DNA of 64,000 nucleotides from Paraburkholderia largidicola. Lineage in GTDB: Bacteria; Pseudomonadota; Gammaproteobacteria; Burkholderiales; Burkholderiaceae. Made by a program: the position numbers and the translations under genes. The DNA is taken from NCBI RefSeq assembly GCF_013426895.1, contig NZ_AP023175.1, positions 2,294,001-2,358,000 of the forward strand. Reading direction: 5' to 3'. Positions 7,679 through 16,366 of the stretch are shown piece by piece. The first letter of the stretch is position 1; each line of letters starts with the position of its first letter. The notes under the pieces are model-generated. The model was not told the origin of the DNA, made no database searches, and saw only the letters and a list, made by a program, of their open reading frames with translations.

Positions 7679-9100
7679 CTAACGCGACGTCGCGCTGAGC
7701 CTGTGCCCCGCATCGTGGGCGAGCCTGACATAGCCGTACACCGACACGATCGTCAGCGCACCCGCGCACAGGAACGCGAAGCGGAAGTCGTCGAGCGTGA
7801 ACGCTTGTCCCTGACCGCCGCCCGAGCCGTTGATGGCCGCAGCCGCGCGCAGCGCCAGCGCGCCGAAGGCGATCCCGAGACCGATGCTCATCTGCGCCGC
7901 CGCATTCCACAACGTATTGGCCGCGCTCGTCTGTTCGGAGGGCACGTCCGCGTAGGCCAGCGTGGCCAGCGTCGAGAACTGCAGCGAACGCGCGAGCCCG
8001 TAGATGAACACGACCACCAGCACCCACGCGAGCGGCGACGCAGGCGTCAGCACGCCGCACACGATCGTGAACACGCCGCATACCGCGCTGCCCGCTATCG
8101 CCACGCGCCGGAAGCCGTAGCGCCGCAGGATCCGTGTCGTGAGCGCTTTCATGCCGAGATTGCCGGTTGCGCTGACGAGCAGCAGCAACCCCGATTTAAA
8201 CGCCGACAATCCGAAGCCGATCTGGAACAGCAAAGGCATCAGATATGGCACCGCGCCAATGCCGATGCGCGTCAGCGTTCCCGTGACGACCGTGACGGAG
8301 AACGTCGGGATGCGCAGCGTGGTGACGTCGATCAGTGGATGCCGCTGGCGGCGCGCCTGATAGAACGCGACGGTGCCGATCGCGAGCCCGAGAGCGATGA
8401 TGCCAAGGCCGACGAAGGGATTCATGTCCGGCTGGCTCGCCACATCGGCGCCGTACAGAATGGCCGTCAACGCCGTACCGCTCAACAGCAGGCCGAGCGC
8501 GTCGAAAGGGCGGCGTTCTGCGCTGCGCAGATTCGGCACCCACTTGAGCACGGCGACGAGCACGACGAGACAGACGGGCAGGTTGAGCAGAAAGATCCAG
8601 CGCCACGACGCGTAGGTCGTGATGAAGCCGCCGACGGGCGGACCGATCACGGGCGCGACGATGCCCGGCCACGTGATCGTCGAAATTGCCTGCATCAGTT
8701 GCTTCCGGTCGATGCTGCGCACCACGGTCAGCCGTCCCACGGGCACCATCAGCGCACCGCCGATACCCTGCAGCACACGTGCAGCGGTAAATTCGACCAC
8801 GTTCTGCGACAGGCCGCATAGCAACGAAGCGAGCGTGAACGTGACGATGGCCGAGAAGAACACGCTGCGCGAGCCGAAGCGGTCCGCGACCCAGCCGCTC
8901 GCCGGAATGAAGATCGCCAGCGCGATCATATAGGCGCTCATGCCGAGGCTGAGCGCGTTGGGGCTCGTGCCGAACGATCGTGCCATCTCCGGCAGCGCCG
9001 TGGCGATGATCGTCGTGTCGAGATACTCCATGAAGAAGGTCGCGGCGACGACGTAAGGCAGCGGTCCGAGTGAACCTGAGCGGGATGGCGAGTCTTTCAT
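7679..9100 (-). CDS. MFS multidrug-type exporter (DHA2/EmrB-like)
   Basis: 473-residue polytopic protein. Motif A is WVADRFGSRSVFF after helix 2; antiporter motif C is IVAPVIGPPVGGFI in helix 5; ASWRWIFLLNLPVCLVV is the usual DHA2 follow-on. Helix count appears to be 13-14, as expected for the DHA2 drug:H+ antiporter family. The frame extends upstream to 9442, but the family N-terminus (PYVVAATFFMEYLDTTIIAT) begins just after the ATG at 9100, so the shorter form is chosen. It is divergent from a cupin gene, with 159 bases between the starts. Substrate unknown; efflux of a toxic organic compound is the usual role. Confidence 0.88.
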   Translation of the reverse strand: MKDSPSRSGSLGPLPYVVAATFFMEYLDTTIIATALPEMARSFGTSPNALSLGMSAYMIALAIFIPASGWVADRFGSRSVFFSAIVTFTLASLLCGLSQNVVEFTAARVLQGIGGALMVPVGRLTVVRSIDRKQLMQAISTITWPGIVAPVIGPPVGGFITTYASWRWIFLLNLPVCLVVLVAVLKWVPNLRSAERRPFDALGLLLSGTALTAILYGADVASQPDMNPFVGLGIIALGLAIGTVAFYQARRQRHPLIDVTTLRIPTFSVTVVTGTLTRIGIGAVPYLMPLLFQIGFGLSAFKSGLLLLVSATGNLGMKALTTRILRRYGFRRVAIAGSAVCGVFTIVCGVLTPASPLAWVLVVVFIYGLARSLQFSTLATLAYADVPSEQTSAANTLWNAAAQMSIGLGIAFGALALRAAAAINGSGGGQGQAFTLDDFRFAFLCAGALTIVSVYGYVRLAHDAGHRLSATSR

Positions 9101-9259
9101 GAGCAAGTGGGAGTGCGTACGCAACGGTACGCGATCGTACGATGACCGCGCCCATTCTGCCAAAGAGGGCATTCGCACTGTGGACCGGGAGCGAACCATG
9201 CCGCAACGATCGGGAATCGTGTATGAATGGGCGATTCGCGTGGATCGACGGAGTCTCGC

Positions 9260-9715
9260 ATGCCCAAAATCGACATTGCCGCTGTACCGGAACGTCAAGG
9301 TACGGGTTATCCGCAGCCGTATGCCGCGCGCAGCGCCGAACGCCTCCGTCAGCGGCTGGGCGACGCAGGTGGACTGGTCGATTTCGGAGTGAACCTGATG
9401 CGCCTGCCGCCGGGCAACTGGTCGAGCCAGCGTCATTGGCACTCGGCCGAAGACGAGTTCGTCTTCGTGCTCGAAGGCGAGCTGACGCTGATCGAAGACG
9501 GCGGCGAAACGCTATTGCGCGCGGGCGACTGCGCGGCGTTCCCGAAGGACTCCGGAAATGGCCATCACATGATCAACCGATCCGATGTGACGGCGCTTTA
9601 CCTCGAAGTCGGTTCGCGTTCGGCTGCGGATGTCATCACCTGCTCCGACATCGACATGATGAGCCCCAGCAGCGACGGCCGTTTCCTGCACAAGGACGGC
9701 ACGCCATATACCTGA
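9260..9715 (+). CDS. Cupin-domain protein
   Basis: 151-residue single-domain cupin. The first motif is GNWSSQRHWHSAEDEFVFVL (two metal His and the Glu), and the second is DCAAFPKDSGNGHHMINRSD with a conserved His. These provide a typical 3-His/1-Glu metal site. The ending FLHKDGTPYT is shared by a common family of uncharacterised small cupins in proteobacteria. Start ATG 9260 is preferred because the protein-like sequence begins there (MPKIDIAAVPERQGTGYPQP). It is divergent from the MFS exporter. An enzyme or sensor role cannot be decided from sequence. Confidence 0.82.
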   Translation: MPKIDIAAVPERQGTGYPQPYAARSAERLRQRLGDAGGLVDFGVNLMRLPPGNWSSQRHWHSAEDEFVFVLEGELTLIEDGGETLLRAGDCAAFPKDSGNGHHMINRSDVTALYLEVGSRSAADVITCSDIDMMSPSSDGRFLHKDGTPYT

Positions 9716-9735
9716 CGCGCATCATGCGAATGCCG

Positions 9736-9754
9736 GCGTCGCGCGCAGCGACGC
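9736..9754. terminator. Hairpin between convergent cupin and hypothetical gene
   Basis: Perfect 7-bp stem GCGTCGC / GCGACGC with 5-base loop GCGCA between two convergent genes. There is no T-run, so strength as an intrinsic terminator is uncertain. Confidence 0.4.
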
Positions 9755-9775
9755 AACCGCATATACCCGCTGCCG

Positions 9776-10051
9776 TTATTGCGCGGCTGTGAGCTTCAGG
9801 CTTGGCCGCGAACTGTCGACGGCGACTTCCTGCGGGATTTTGCGGCGGTCGGATACCAGCTCGATGCCCGCTTTTGCGACCTGTTCGCAGAACGCGATGC
9901 GGGACCGGTAGTAGTCGGCTTGCAACTGCGCGTCGAGAACCCGTTGCTCCGCCTGGAAGAGGCCCATTCGAAGCTCGCTTAAGGCCCGCTCGGCCTGCTT
10001 TTCGGGAGTGGGGGCGTGATGGGAAATCAGGTTTGCAAGCCAGTTAAGCAT
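9776..10051 (-). CDS. Conserved hypothetical protein, coiled-coil-like
   Basis: 91-residue, mostly helical protein (LNWLANLISHHAPTPEKQAE, then heptad-like stretch LSELRMGLFQAEQRVLDAQL). GGAGGG lies 8 bases upstream of the ATG at 10051, a strong ribosome site. The pattern suggests a short coiled coil of about 45 residues (25-70), with no membrane segment and no signal peptide. I recognise no family; similar small proteins occur scattered in Burkholderiaceae. It is convergent to the cupin gene. Confidence 0.65.
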   Translation of the reverse strand: MLNWLANLISHHAPTPEKQAERALSELRMGLFQAEQRVLDAQLQADYYRSRIAFCEQVAKAGIELVSDRRKIPQEVAVDSSRPSLKLTAAQ

Positions 10052-10196
10052 GAGCGTACCCTCCGGTACTCAAACACCTGGTCGAATTTCTCTGGCAGCG
10101 CGCATTTAAACGTCACGCGTGCTGTCGGATAAAGACTATCAAAAACCAGGCTGCTGCTGTGTGACCTTGCGCACCTGTTGCGAAAATGTCGAATGC

Positions 10197-11462
10197 TCAC
10201 CACACGATGCGCGTTTTCGGCAGCGCTGCCTTGAGTTCGTCGACGTTCCTGGCCTTGGTGCCGTAGAGAACGAGTTCGCGCAATCCGGTGAGGCCCTTCA
10301 GTACGTCGATGTCTTCGACTGGAGTGTTCGCGAGATACAGCTCCTGTAAATTCGTCAAACTTTTCAGCGCATCGATATTGCGAACTCTCGTGCGGAAAAG
10401 GTTGAGCATGCGCAGGCTCTTCAGGTCTTTTAGCGCGTCGATGTTCTCGACGCGGGTGTCGGCGAGATTCAGTCTTTGCAGCGCGGTCAGTTCCTTCAAC
10501 GCGTCGATGCCGGTGACTTGCGTGCGGGCGAGCACGAGCGTATCGAGTTGGTGCAAGCCGCGCATCGCGTCGATATCGTCGACCTTGGAGCCATCCAGCA
10601 CGAGCGTTTTCAGCGACGGCATGCCTTTTATCGCGTCGATGTCGCGCAGCGGTGTATTCGCAAGGTAAAGCGCTTGCATGTCGCGCAGTTTTTTCAACGC
10701 AGCGATGCTGTCGATCTGCGTCTCGTTGAGGTCGAGTGTTTTGAGGGCAGTGAGTCCGCCAAGCGCATCGATGTCGCGCACATTCCGCGCGCCGCCGAGC
10801 TTCAGCGTTTCCAGATGAGGCAGGTCTTCGAGCGGATCGAGATCCCGAACCTGAGTGTCGCGCAGGTCGAGTTGGCGCAGGTCGGTCAGATTCTTTAGCG
10901 CATCGAGATTCGAGACCCGCGTATCCCAGAGGGTGAGCGATTGTAGACCGGTCAGTCCTTTGAGCGCGGCGATGTTCTCCACGTCCGTGCGATGAAGCAC
11001 GAGCCGCTTCAGCGAATGCATGTCCTTGAGCGCGTCGATATTCCAGACGGGCGTGCCCGTCAGGTCGAGCGAATCCAGTGTGTCCAGTTCCTTCAGCGGA
11101 TCGAGATTGTCGATCTGCGTGTTGGCCAGATTCAGTTCGATCTTGCGGTCCGAATCCTTCAGGTGCGGGATAGCGGCTGCGACTTCGGATGCCGTCAGGG
11201 TTGGCTTGGCACGCAAGGCCAGGCAGGAGGAGTCAGGCGGGGCGGCGGAACCGTCGCTATTGCTGCAGGTGGCCTTGATGAATCCCAACTCGCCCAGCGC
11301 CCGTTCGTCGGGGCTTCTGCGCGACGTATTGAACATGACGAACAGGATGATGAGCAACAGGACGACCGCGGCACCGATGGCCCACGGCGTGGCACGACGC
11401 CACATGAGGGAACGCGGGTCTTCGGTGTTGGGGTTCGTGCTTGACGGCGGCGTGTCGGACAC
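10197..11462 (-). CDS. Membrane-anchored leucine-rich-repeat protein
   Basis: 421-residue protein starting at GTG 11462 with GGAG just upstream. Residues 1-24 are cytoplasmic, 25-44 one membrane helix (TPWAIGAAVVLLLIILFVMF), and the rest is predicted periplasmic. From about residue 107 to 409 there are roughly 13-14 repeats of exactly 22 residues (one of 23) with consensus LK-x-L-x-x-L-x-x-L-x-L-x-x-T-x-V-x-x-I-D-A, the internalin/SDS22 type. The chain closes with ALPKTRIVW, a usual LRR cap. A Cys pair (ATCSNSDGS and SSCLALR) lies before the repeats. Such repeats form a curved protein-binding surface. The partner is unknown; the gene stands alone upstream on its strand. Confidence 0.85.
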   Translation of the reverse strand: MSDTPPSSTNPNTEDPRSLMWRRATPWAIGAAVVLLLIILFVMFNTSRRSPDERALGELGFIKATCSNSDGSAAPPDSSCLALRAKPTLTASEVAAAIPHLKDSDRKIELNLANTQIDNLDPLKELDTLDSLDLTGTPVWNIDALKDMHSLKRLVLHRTDVENIAALKGLTGLQSLTLWDTRVSNLDALKNLTDLRQLDLRDTQVRDLDPLEDLPHLETLKLGGARNVRDIDALGGLTALKTLDLNETQIDSIAALKKLRDMQALYLANTPLRDIDAIKGMPSLKTLVLDGSKVDDIDAMRGLHQLDTLVLARTQVTGIDALKELTALQRLNLADTRVENIDALKDLKSLRMLNLFRTRVRNIDALKSLTNLQELYLANTPVEDIDVLKGLTGLRELVLYGTKARNVDELKAALPKTRIVW

Positions 11463-11474
11463 GGAGCGCTCCGT
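11461..11474. repeat. 14-bp perfect palindrome over the LRR gene start and ribosome site
   Basis: ACGGAGCGCTCCGT is its own reverse complement and covers the GGAG ribosome site and the first bases of the GTG start of the LRR gene. In mRNA it could pair and hide the ribosome site; as DNA it could be an operator. Either is inference. Confidence 0.4.
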
Positions 11475-11543
11475 TGGTTCTGGTTTTCTCCTTTATACAC
11501 GAAGCGCGACGGGCACCTGGTCGCGGCAAAGGCGACCTGCTTG

Positions 11544-12599
11544 CTACGCGTGCGACGCGGCGACGCGCTCTGCCAGCTTCGCGTCATAGCTCGAATGGAC
11601 GTGCACGCGCTTCTTGTCGGGAAACGCGTAGTTGTACGCCTTTCGAAGCGCGAGGGAAGCCTCGTGAAATCCCGAAAGAATCAGCTTCTGTTTGTTCGGA
11701 TAGCCCGCGATATCGCCTGCTGCAAAGATGCCGGGACGTGTGCTCTCGTAGTTCGACGTGTCGACCGTGATGCGTCCGCCTTGCACTTCGACTCCCCACT
11801 TCGCGATCGGACCGAGATCGGCCACGAGACCGAACAACACCAGCACGTGATCGGCCTCGATATGCACGGAGCCTTCAGCCTGTCGAATTTCCACTGATTG
11901 GAGTTGGCCATGGGGCGCGCTCAGGCTCGCGATCGTGCCGACCGCAAAATCCATCTCGCGCGCTTCCACTGCGCGCCGCATGCTGGCGACGCTGGAGTCT
12001 GTCGCGCTGAAACCATTGCGACGATGCACGAGCGTGACGTGCTGTGCAACCGTGCGCAGCGCCAACGCCCAATCGAGCGCGGAGTCGCCGCCGCCCGCGA
12101 CGATCACGTTCTTGCCGGCGAAGTCGTCGAGTTTGGGGACGCTGTAGTGAACGTGACGGCCTTCGAGCGGCACGGCCTCGTCGAGCAGCAAACGCTGCGG
12201 GACAAACGATCCGTTGCCGCCCGCGACCAGGATGGCCGCGGCTTCGAATGTCAGTCCTTTATCGGTGCGCGCGAGCCAGTGCCCATTGTCGAGCCGCTCG
12301 ACGGTTTCGACACGATGGCCGAGATGCAGCGGCGGAGCGAAGGGCCGGCATTGCTCGACGAGCCGATCGACCAGTTCGCGCGCGGTGCAAACGGGTACGG
12401 CAGGAATGTCGTAGATCGGTTTGTCCGGATATAGCTCGATGCATTGCCCGCCCACACGCTCGATGTTGTCGACGATCTGACTCGACAGACCGATCACGCC
12501 GGCCTCGAACGCGGCGAACAACCCCACGGGTCCCGCGCCGATGATCAGCACGTCGGTGCTGATGGGTGAAGCGGACGGCGTGTCTGCTGGCGTGGTCAT
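11544..12599 (-). CDS. Ferredoxin/flavodoxin-NADP+ reductase, thioredoxin-reductase-like
   Basis: 351-residue FAD- and NADP-binding protein of the TrxR-like ferredoxin-NADP reductase family (YumC type). The FAD motif is VLIIGAGPVGLFAAFEAGVI (residues 18-37), the NADP motif is VIVAGGGDSALDWALALRT (about 165-183), and the closing FAD motif is PGIFAAGDIAGYPNKQ. The CxxC redox pair of true thioredoxin reductase is absent, as expected for this family. The region RVGGQCIELYPDKPIYDIPA is diagnostic. It moves electrons between NADPH and ferredoxin or flavodoxin. It is monocistronic, followed on the same strand by the LRR gene. Confidence 0.9.
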   Translation of the reverse strand: MTTPADTPSASPISTDVLIIGAGPVGLFAAFEAGVIGLSSQIVDNIERVGGQCIELYPDKPIYDIPAVPVCTARELVDRLVEQCRPFAPPLHLGHRVETVERLDNGHWLARTDKGLTFEAAAILVAGGNGSFVPQRLLLDEAVPLEGRHVHYSVPKLDDFAGKNVIVAGGGDSALDWALALRTVAQHVTLVHRRNGFSATDSSVASMRRAVEAREMDFAVGTIASLSAPHGQLQSVEIRQAEGSVHIEADHVLVLFGLVADLGPIAKWGVEVQGGRITVDTSNYESTRPGIFAAGDIAGYPNKQKLILSGFHEASLALRKAYNYAFPDKKRVHVHSSYDAKLAERVAASHA

Positions 12600-13253
12600 G
12601 GGTGGTCCTCGCGGGTCGATGGGTGTCGCGTATGTCGTGTGTGATCGTGTGTGATCGTGTGTGATCGTGTGTGCCGATGCACGGTTTCACGATACAGAGG
12701 CGCGCATGGGTCGGCAACGAAGGCACCATGGCGGGCAGGGGTAAGCCGTGCGGTCGATGCGCAACCGGATTAACGCTTTTTGAGTGACGGGAAAAATTGC
12801 CGTTTAACTGAAATCTCGGGCAAGGAATGTGGCACCAATCAAATCCAGTAAAGAGAATATAGGGAAATAACAAGGGATTTATTCTTTCGCCGCGATGGAT
12901 CGAGGCTGCGTGCATTCGTATAACTACGCGAGTTTTAAAGTGTGCTGTTCTGTAATTCGGTAAGAATGTCGTGAAATTCAGGCGGGTAGATCTTTTCCCT
13001 GCGCTACCTGCTTTTGAAATAAACCTGTTATTTCTCCAATAACCTGCGCCCATAACGCTTTGCTGCCGACAACCATTCACTAGCTGCGCGTTGCGAATTC
13101 AAGGCGGGAATATTTACCGCTACCCGATATCGTTCAGCGTCGATTGATAAGGATAGCGAATCGAATGCGAAAGGATCAACACCTTTTGCCAACCCACTCG
13201 CCGCCGTTCCCTATCGAAGTGTTTTCGTCGGGCGCGGCCCGGCAGTGGATTGA
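12600..13253. other. Intergenic region upstream of the first GH lipoprotein
   Basis: About 650 bases, markedly more AT-rich from 12780 on than the surrounding genes. It contains a short tandem repeat (12641-12670) and an inverted repeat GTTATT-TCTCC-AATAAC at 13027-13043. No gene is supported. It probably contains the promoters of the reductase (left) and of the GH lipoprotein (right). Confidence 0.5.
12641..12670 (+). repeat. Three tandem copies of GTGATCGTGT
   Basis: Perfect 10-base unit repeated three times, flanked on the left by a partial unit (GTCGTGT) and on the right by GTG. It lies 42-71 bases upstream of the reductase start codon on the minus strand. Period equals one DNA turn; it may be a slippage-prone spacer or a protein-binding array. 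Confidence 0.7.
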
Positions 13254-14936
13254 ATGGTCATGGTGAAACGTCGTCAATTTCTCGGTTTGGTAACCGCTGT
13301 CAGCGGAAGCTACGTGCTGACCGCGTGCGGTGGAGGTGGTGGCGGCGCGGGCGGCGATCAGGGACATGCATCCAGTGCCGGCGCAACGACCAATAGCGCG
13401 ACATCCGGCGCGACCACGACAACAGCCGTGAACGGCGCAAGCTCAACGACTTCGAACGGCTCCACATCGGGCTCGTCGAATCAGACGCAGCCGGATACAA
13501 GCTCATCGAACAGCGGCACGCTGGCGTCGGCGAGCGGCACGTCCATTCCCCCCGCTGCATCTATCACCGATAACCAGGCTGCACTCTGGACACTCGTCAA
13601 CGGCTCGGTCTATCGCAACGGTGTGATGGCCGGCAATACCTATAACGTGACGCTGCTGCTGTGGTACGGCAACGGCGTGTATCACCAGGGCACGGGCGGA
13701 CAGTTCTATGGATGGAACGGCACGACCTGGCTTGCCTGCAACGATCCGCGCCTTGGCGGCACATCTGCCGACGGCACGACCATCCCGCAAGCGTCATACA
13801 TCATCGACAAGGTCGGCGCCTTGTGGACGGTTTCCAGTGGCAGGGTCCTGCGCAACAACGCATACGTTGGTCTGACCTCCAACGTAGCGCTGCTGCTGTG
13901 GTACGGCGGAAAGATCTGGTACCGGTCGACGGGCGGCCAGTTCTACGTGTGTACGGACCTCGATCAATGGCTGCCGTGCAACGATCCGCGCATCGTCGTC
14001 GCCGCGCCGCGCGGCTCTTTCCATGGCATCAACGGCCATTACGATTATCGCTATACGGCTGCCCAGGTCGTGCAGATCATGATGAACATGGGCTGCTCGA
14101 CATATCGCGTCGGCTGCACGGATGATCCCGCGCAACTCTCCGCCGTCACTCTGCTCGCGCAGGCGTTTCAGGCAGCGGGACTGACGCTGTTCGTGCTCGT
14201 CAATATCGGCGTGCGCGATCTCAACGGCGTGCTGTTTGCAAGCGAAACCGTTGCCTACAATCGCGGGCGCTCGTGTGGCGCGACGGTGGCGGCGGCACTC
14301 GCGCCGTACGGCGTCGTGATGTATGAGTGCGGAAACGAACTGACACGCGATAACGCAATCATTCTCGACTCGACCAACGCCGGCACCAAGGCGGCCGACT
14401 TCAGCAACGCGAATTGGCCCATCATGCGTGGCGCGATGCGCGGGATGATCGACGGCGTGAAGTCGGCTCAGCCGGCCGCGAAATGCGGGATCAACTTCTG
14501 TGTGGCCGATATCGGTGCCGCCGATGCCTTGTGGGACGGCAAGCAACCCGACGGCACGAGCGGCTATCCCACCGTGCGATGGGACCTGACGACGTGGCAC
14601 AACTACGAGGTGTACGGCGACATCTTCGACATCGGCACTGATGGTGCCGGTCCCGGGTTCGATCTGCCGACCTACTGCAACGCGCGCTATGGCGTGCCGT
14701 TTCTGCTCACCGAGTGGAACACCGGGCCGGAGAAGAGCCAGGCGTATCGCGCGAATTACATCAGCGCGCGGTATGCAAGCTATTACCAGGCGAGAAAGAC
14801 AAAGAACATTCAGTCCGCCATGTACTACGTGCTCGATAGCGGTGATGCCACGTACGGCGTGATGATCGACGGCATCACGCTGAATCTTCCCTATAACGCC
14901 TTCGTTAGCTTTGTCGCGAGTCATCCGGACAATTAA
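13254..14936 (+). CDS. Exported lipoprotein, clan GH-A glycoside-hydrolase-like, with two W-Y-G repeat domains
   Basis: 560-residue exported lipoprotein. The N-terminus KRRQFLGLVTAVSGSYVLTA ends in a lipobox before Cys and has a twin-arginine-like RRxFLG, so Tat export is likely. A Ser/Thr/Gly-rich linker (25-95) follows. Two tandem repeats of about 75 residues (about 98-170 and 170-245) share IPxAxxIxDxxxALWT...LLLWYGxxxY and end in CNDPR. The remaining 310 residues look like a (beta/alpha)8 hydrolase: acid/base candidate Glu362 in MYECGNEL and nucleophile candidate Glu487 in LLTEWNTG. Likely an exopolysaccharide-cleaving enzyme at the outer membrane. A second ATG at 13260 is equally plausible. 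A close paralogue lies at 18170. Confidence 0.78.
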   Translation: MVMVKRRQFLGLVTAVSGSYVLTACGGGGGGAGGDQGHASSAGATTNSATSGATTTTAVNGASSTTSNGSTSGSSNQTQPDTSSSNSGTLASASGTSIPPAASITDNQAALWTLVNGSVYRNGVMAGNTYNVTLLLWYGNGVYHQGTGGQFYGWNGTTWLACNDPRLGGTSADGTTIPQASYIIDKVGALWTVSSGRVLRNNAYVGLTSNVALLLWYGGKIWYRSTGGQFYVCTDLDQWLPCNDPRIVVAAPRGSFHGINGHYDYRYTAAQVVQIMMNMGCSTYRVGCTDDPAQLSAVTLLAQAFQAAGLTLFVLVNIGVRDLNGVLFASETVAYNRGRSCGATVAAALAPYGVVMYECGNELTRDNAIILDSTNAGTKAADFSNANWPIMRGAMRGMIDGVKSAQPAAKCGINFCVADIGAADALWDGKQPDGTSGYPTVRWDLTTWHNYEVYGDIFDIGTDGAGPGFDLPTYCNARYGVPFLLTEWNTGPEKSQAYRANYISARYASYYQARKTKNIQSAMYYVLDSGDATYGVMIDGITLNLPYNAFVSFVASHPDN

Positions 14937-14955
14937 GAAAGAGTTGCGGACAATT
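14926..14955. repeat. Two CGGACAATT copies 21 bp apart at the 3' end of the GH gene
   Basis: CGGACAATT occurs at 14926-14934 (overlapping the stop codon) and at 14947-14955, spaced by two DNA turns; the reverse complement AATTGTCCG recurs at 17801-17809. They surround the glycosyltransferase and AraC-type genes, so they may be binding sites, but chance is not excluded. Confidence 0.3.
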
Positions 14956-15220
14956 GCAACGCCTTCTCATTCAATGAAAAACTTGCCGACGTGACAATTT
15001 CGGTTTCGCGAATTTGCACGCTCTACAAGACAAATTTTCAAAACGCTGCTCGCGTCACTTCACAACCTCCGATTCCATGCCATTTATACGAGTGGCATGG
15101 ATGCTGCTATTTCAATGCGTCATGCATCGATGCACGTTGCGAAGGGTTGTCATAAGCAACGCTTCAATCGATGGGTCAAGGACGACACGCCGCACTATAA
15201 ACATTAGCCGGGAGGCGACG

Positions 15221-16255
15221 ATGTTCGACGCAGCACTACTGCGCAATGACCTCGCACTAACCTTCAGACAGATGAACCCTTCGGCATTGGGCTGTGCGCG
15301 CGCGAGCATCGGTGTCGTGCCCTGCGCGCTCGTTTATGTGGAGGCCGACAGCACAGGAAGCCCCAATTGCAAAAGCGCCGATCCGTTCTGCTACGTCGAG
15401 CAGGCCATCACGCTCAACCGCAGCATGAAAGCGGTTGGCTTGCCGAGATTGACTGTGGCCACCAACGTCGCTGACGACGTGACGCGCTATCTCGAGAAGG
15501 TCGATGCCGATGCACGTCCGTACGTGTTGCAACTGGCCCCATCGAAATTGACGCTTCCGCGCAATACCCGCTTCTATGCTGCGCATTTCAAGCTCGACAT
15601 GATGGAGCAGTTGGGTGCGATGCTGCACGAAGACGAACTGCTGATGGTGCTCGACACCGACATGCTCGCACTTCGAACCGTGAATGAAGAACTGCTGCAG
15701 CGCTGTCAGTCGACAGGTGTGGGCGCCTTTGACATTTCCGACCAGGAGTTCTCGGCTTACGGCGATGGTCGTGTCATCGACGATCTTGAAACGGTGGCGG
15801 GCGCGCGCCTTCAGAATCCGCGATGGTTTGGCGGCGAGGTACTGCTCGCGTCCGCTGGATTCGTCAAGGAACTGGTGCCGCGCGCGCACGCATGCTTCGA
15901 GCGATACCGGCGCGCTATCAACGAGTTGAATCACAACGGGGACGAGGCATTCATTTCCGCGGCGCTCAATCTGCTTTCCGACGAGGGTCATCAGATCATC
16001 GATCTCGGCGCGAACCGCGTGGTCGGACGTCACTGGTCAGGCAACACGCACCGTGACCTTCGCTGGTTCAAAGGATGTTCGTTGCTGCATCTGCCCGGAT
16101 GCAAGCGATTACTGGAGCGTCAGGCCCGTCGCCCCGTCTTCAGCGCAGCGCATGTGTGGCGGAGTCTTGTTGTCATGCACGAACTCAATCGGACAGTGTG
16201 GCCGCTCAGGCGCTGGATGCGCTCGCGGGTGCGGCCGCGGCTCGGGCACAGGTAG
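15221..16255 (+). CDS. GT-A-type glycosyltransferase-like protein
   Basis: 344-residue soluble protein. The start ATG 15221 is preceded by GGGAGG at a good distance; the frame upstream lacks protein character. Early residues PCALVYVEADSTGSPNC fit a first beta strand of a nucleotide-sugar-binding fold. LLMVLDTDMLALRT at about residue 143-156 contains a D-x-D motif, the metal and nucleotide-sugar site of GT-A enzymes. NHNGDEAFISAALNLL later in the chain resembles the acceptor-side Asp-Glu of GT8-like families. No membrane helix; basic C-terminus (RRWMRSRVRPRLGHR). It sits between two paralogous exported hydrolases, so a role in surface glycan synthesis is inferred. Exact family uncertain. Confidence 0.65.
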   Translation: MFDAALLRNDLALTFRQMNPSALGCARASIGVVPCALVYVEADSTGSPNCKSADPFCYVEQAITLNRSMKAVGLPRLTVATNVADDVTRYLEKVDADARPYVLQLAPSKLTLPRNTRFYAAHFKLDMMEQLGAMLHEDELLMVLDTDMLALRTVNEELLQRCQSTGVGAFDISDQEFSAYGDGRVIDDLETVAGARLQNPRWFGGEVLLASAGFVKELVPRAHACFERYRRAINELNHNGDEAFISAALNLLSDEGHQIIDLGANRVVGRHWSGNTHRDLRWFKGCSLLHLPGCKRLLERQARRPVFSAAHVWRSLVVMHELNRTVWPLRRWMRSRVRPRLGHR

Positions 16256-16278
16256 AAGGCAGTTGCACGTCGATTTTT

Positions 16279-16298
16279 CGTTCGCGTTCAAGCGAACG
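16279..16298 (+). terminator. Hairpin after the glycosyltransferase-like gene
   Basis: 7-bp stem CGTTCGC / GCGAACG with a 6-base loop (GTTCAA), 24 bases after the stop codon. A T-run precedes rather than follows it, so it is a weak candidate. Confidence 0.35.
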
Positions 16299-16366
16299 CC
16301 TTAACGATCGTCTTAGAAATCATCGCATGCGCAGGCATGCCAATCATAAAGCACGCGGGAGCGACC

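Noticed and set aside
1290..9150. 16-mer GATCGTACGATGACCG present near 1290 and near 9133
   Set aside because: A shared 16-mer in 64 kb can arise by chance, its core is a short palindrome, and flanks do not match.
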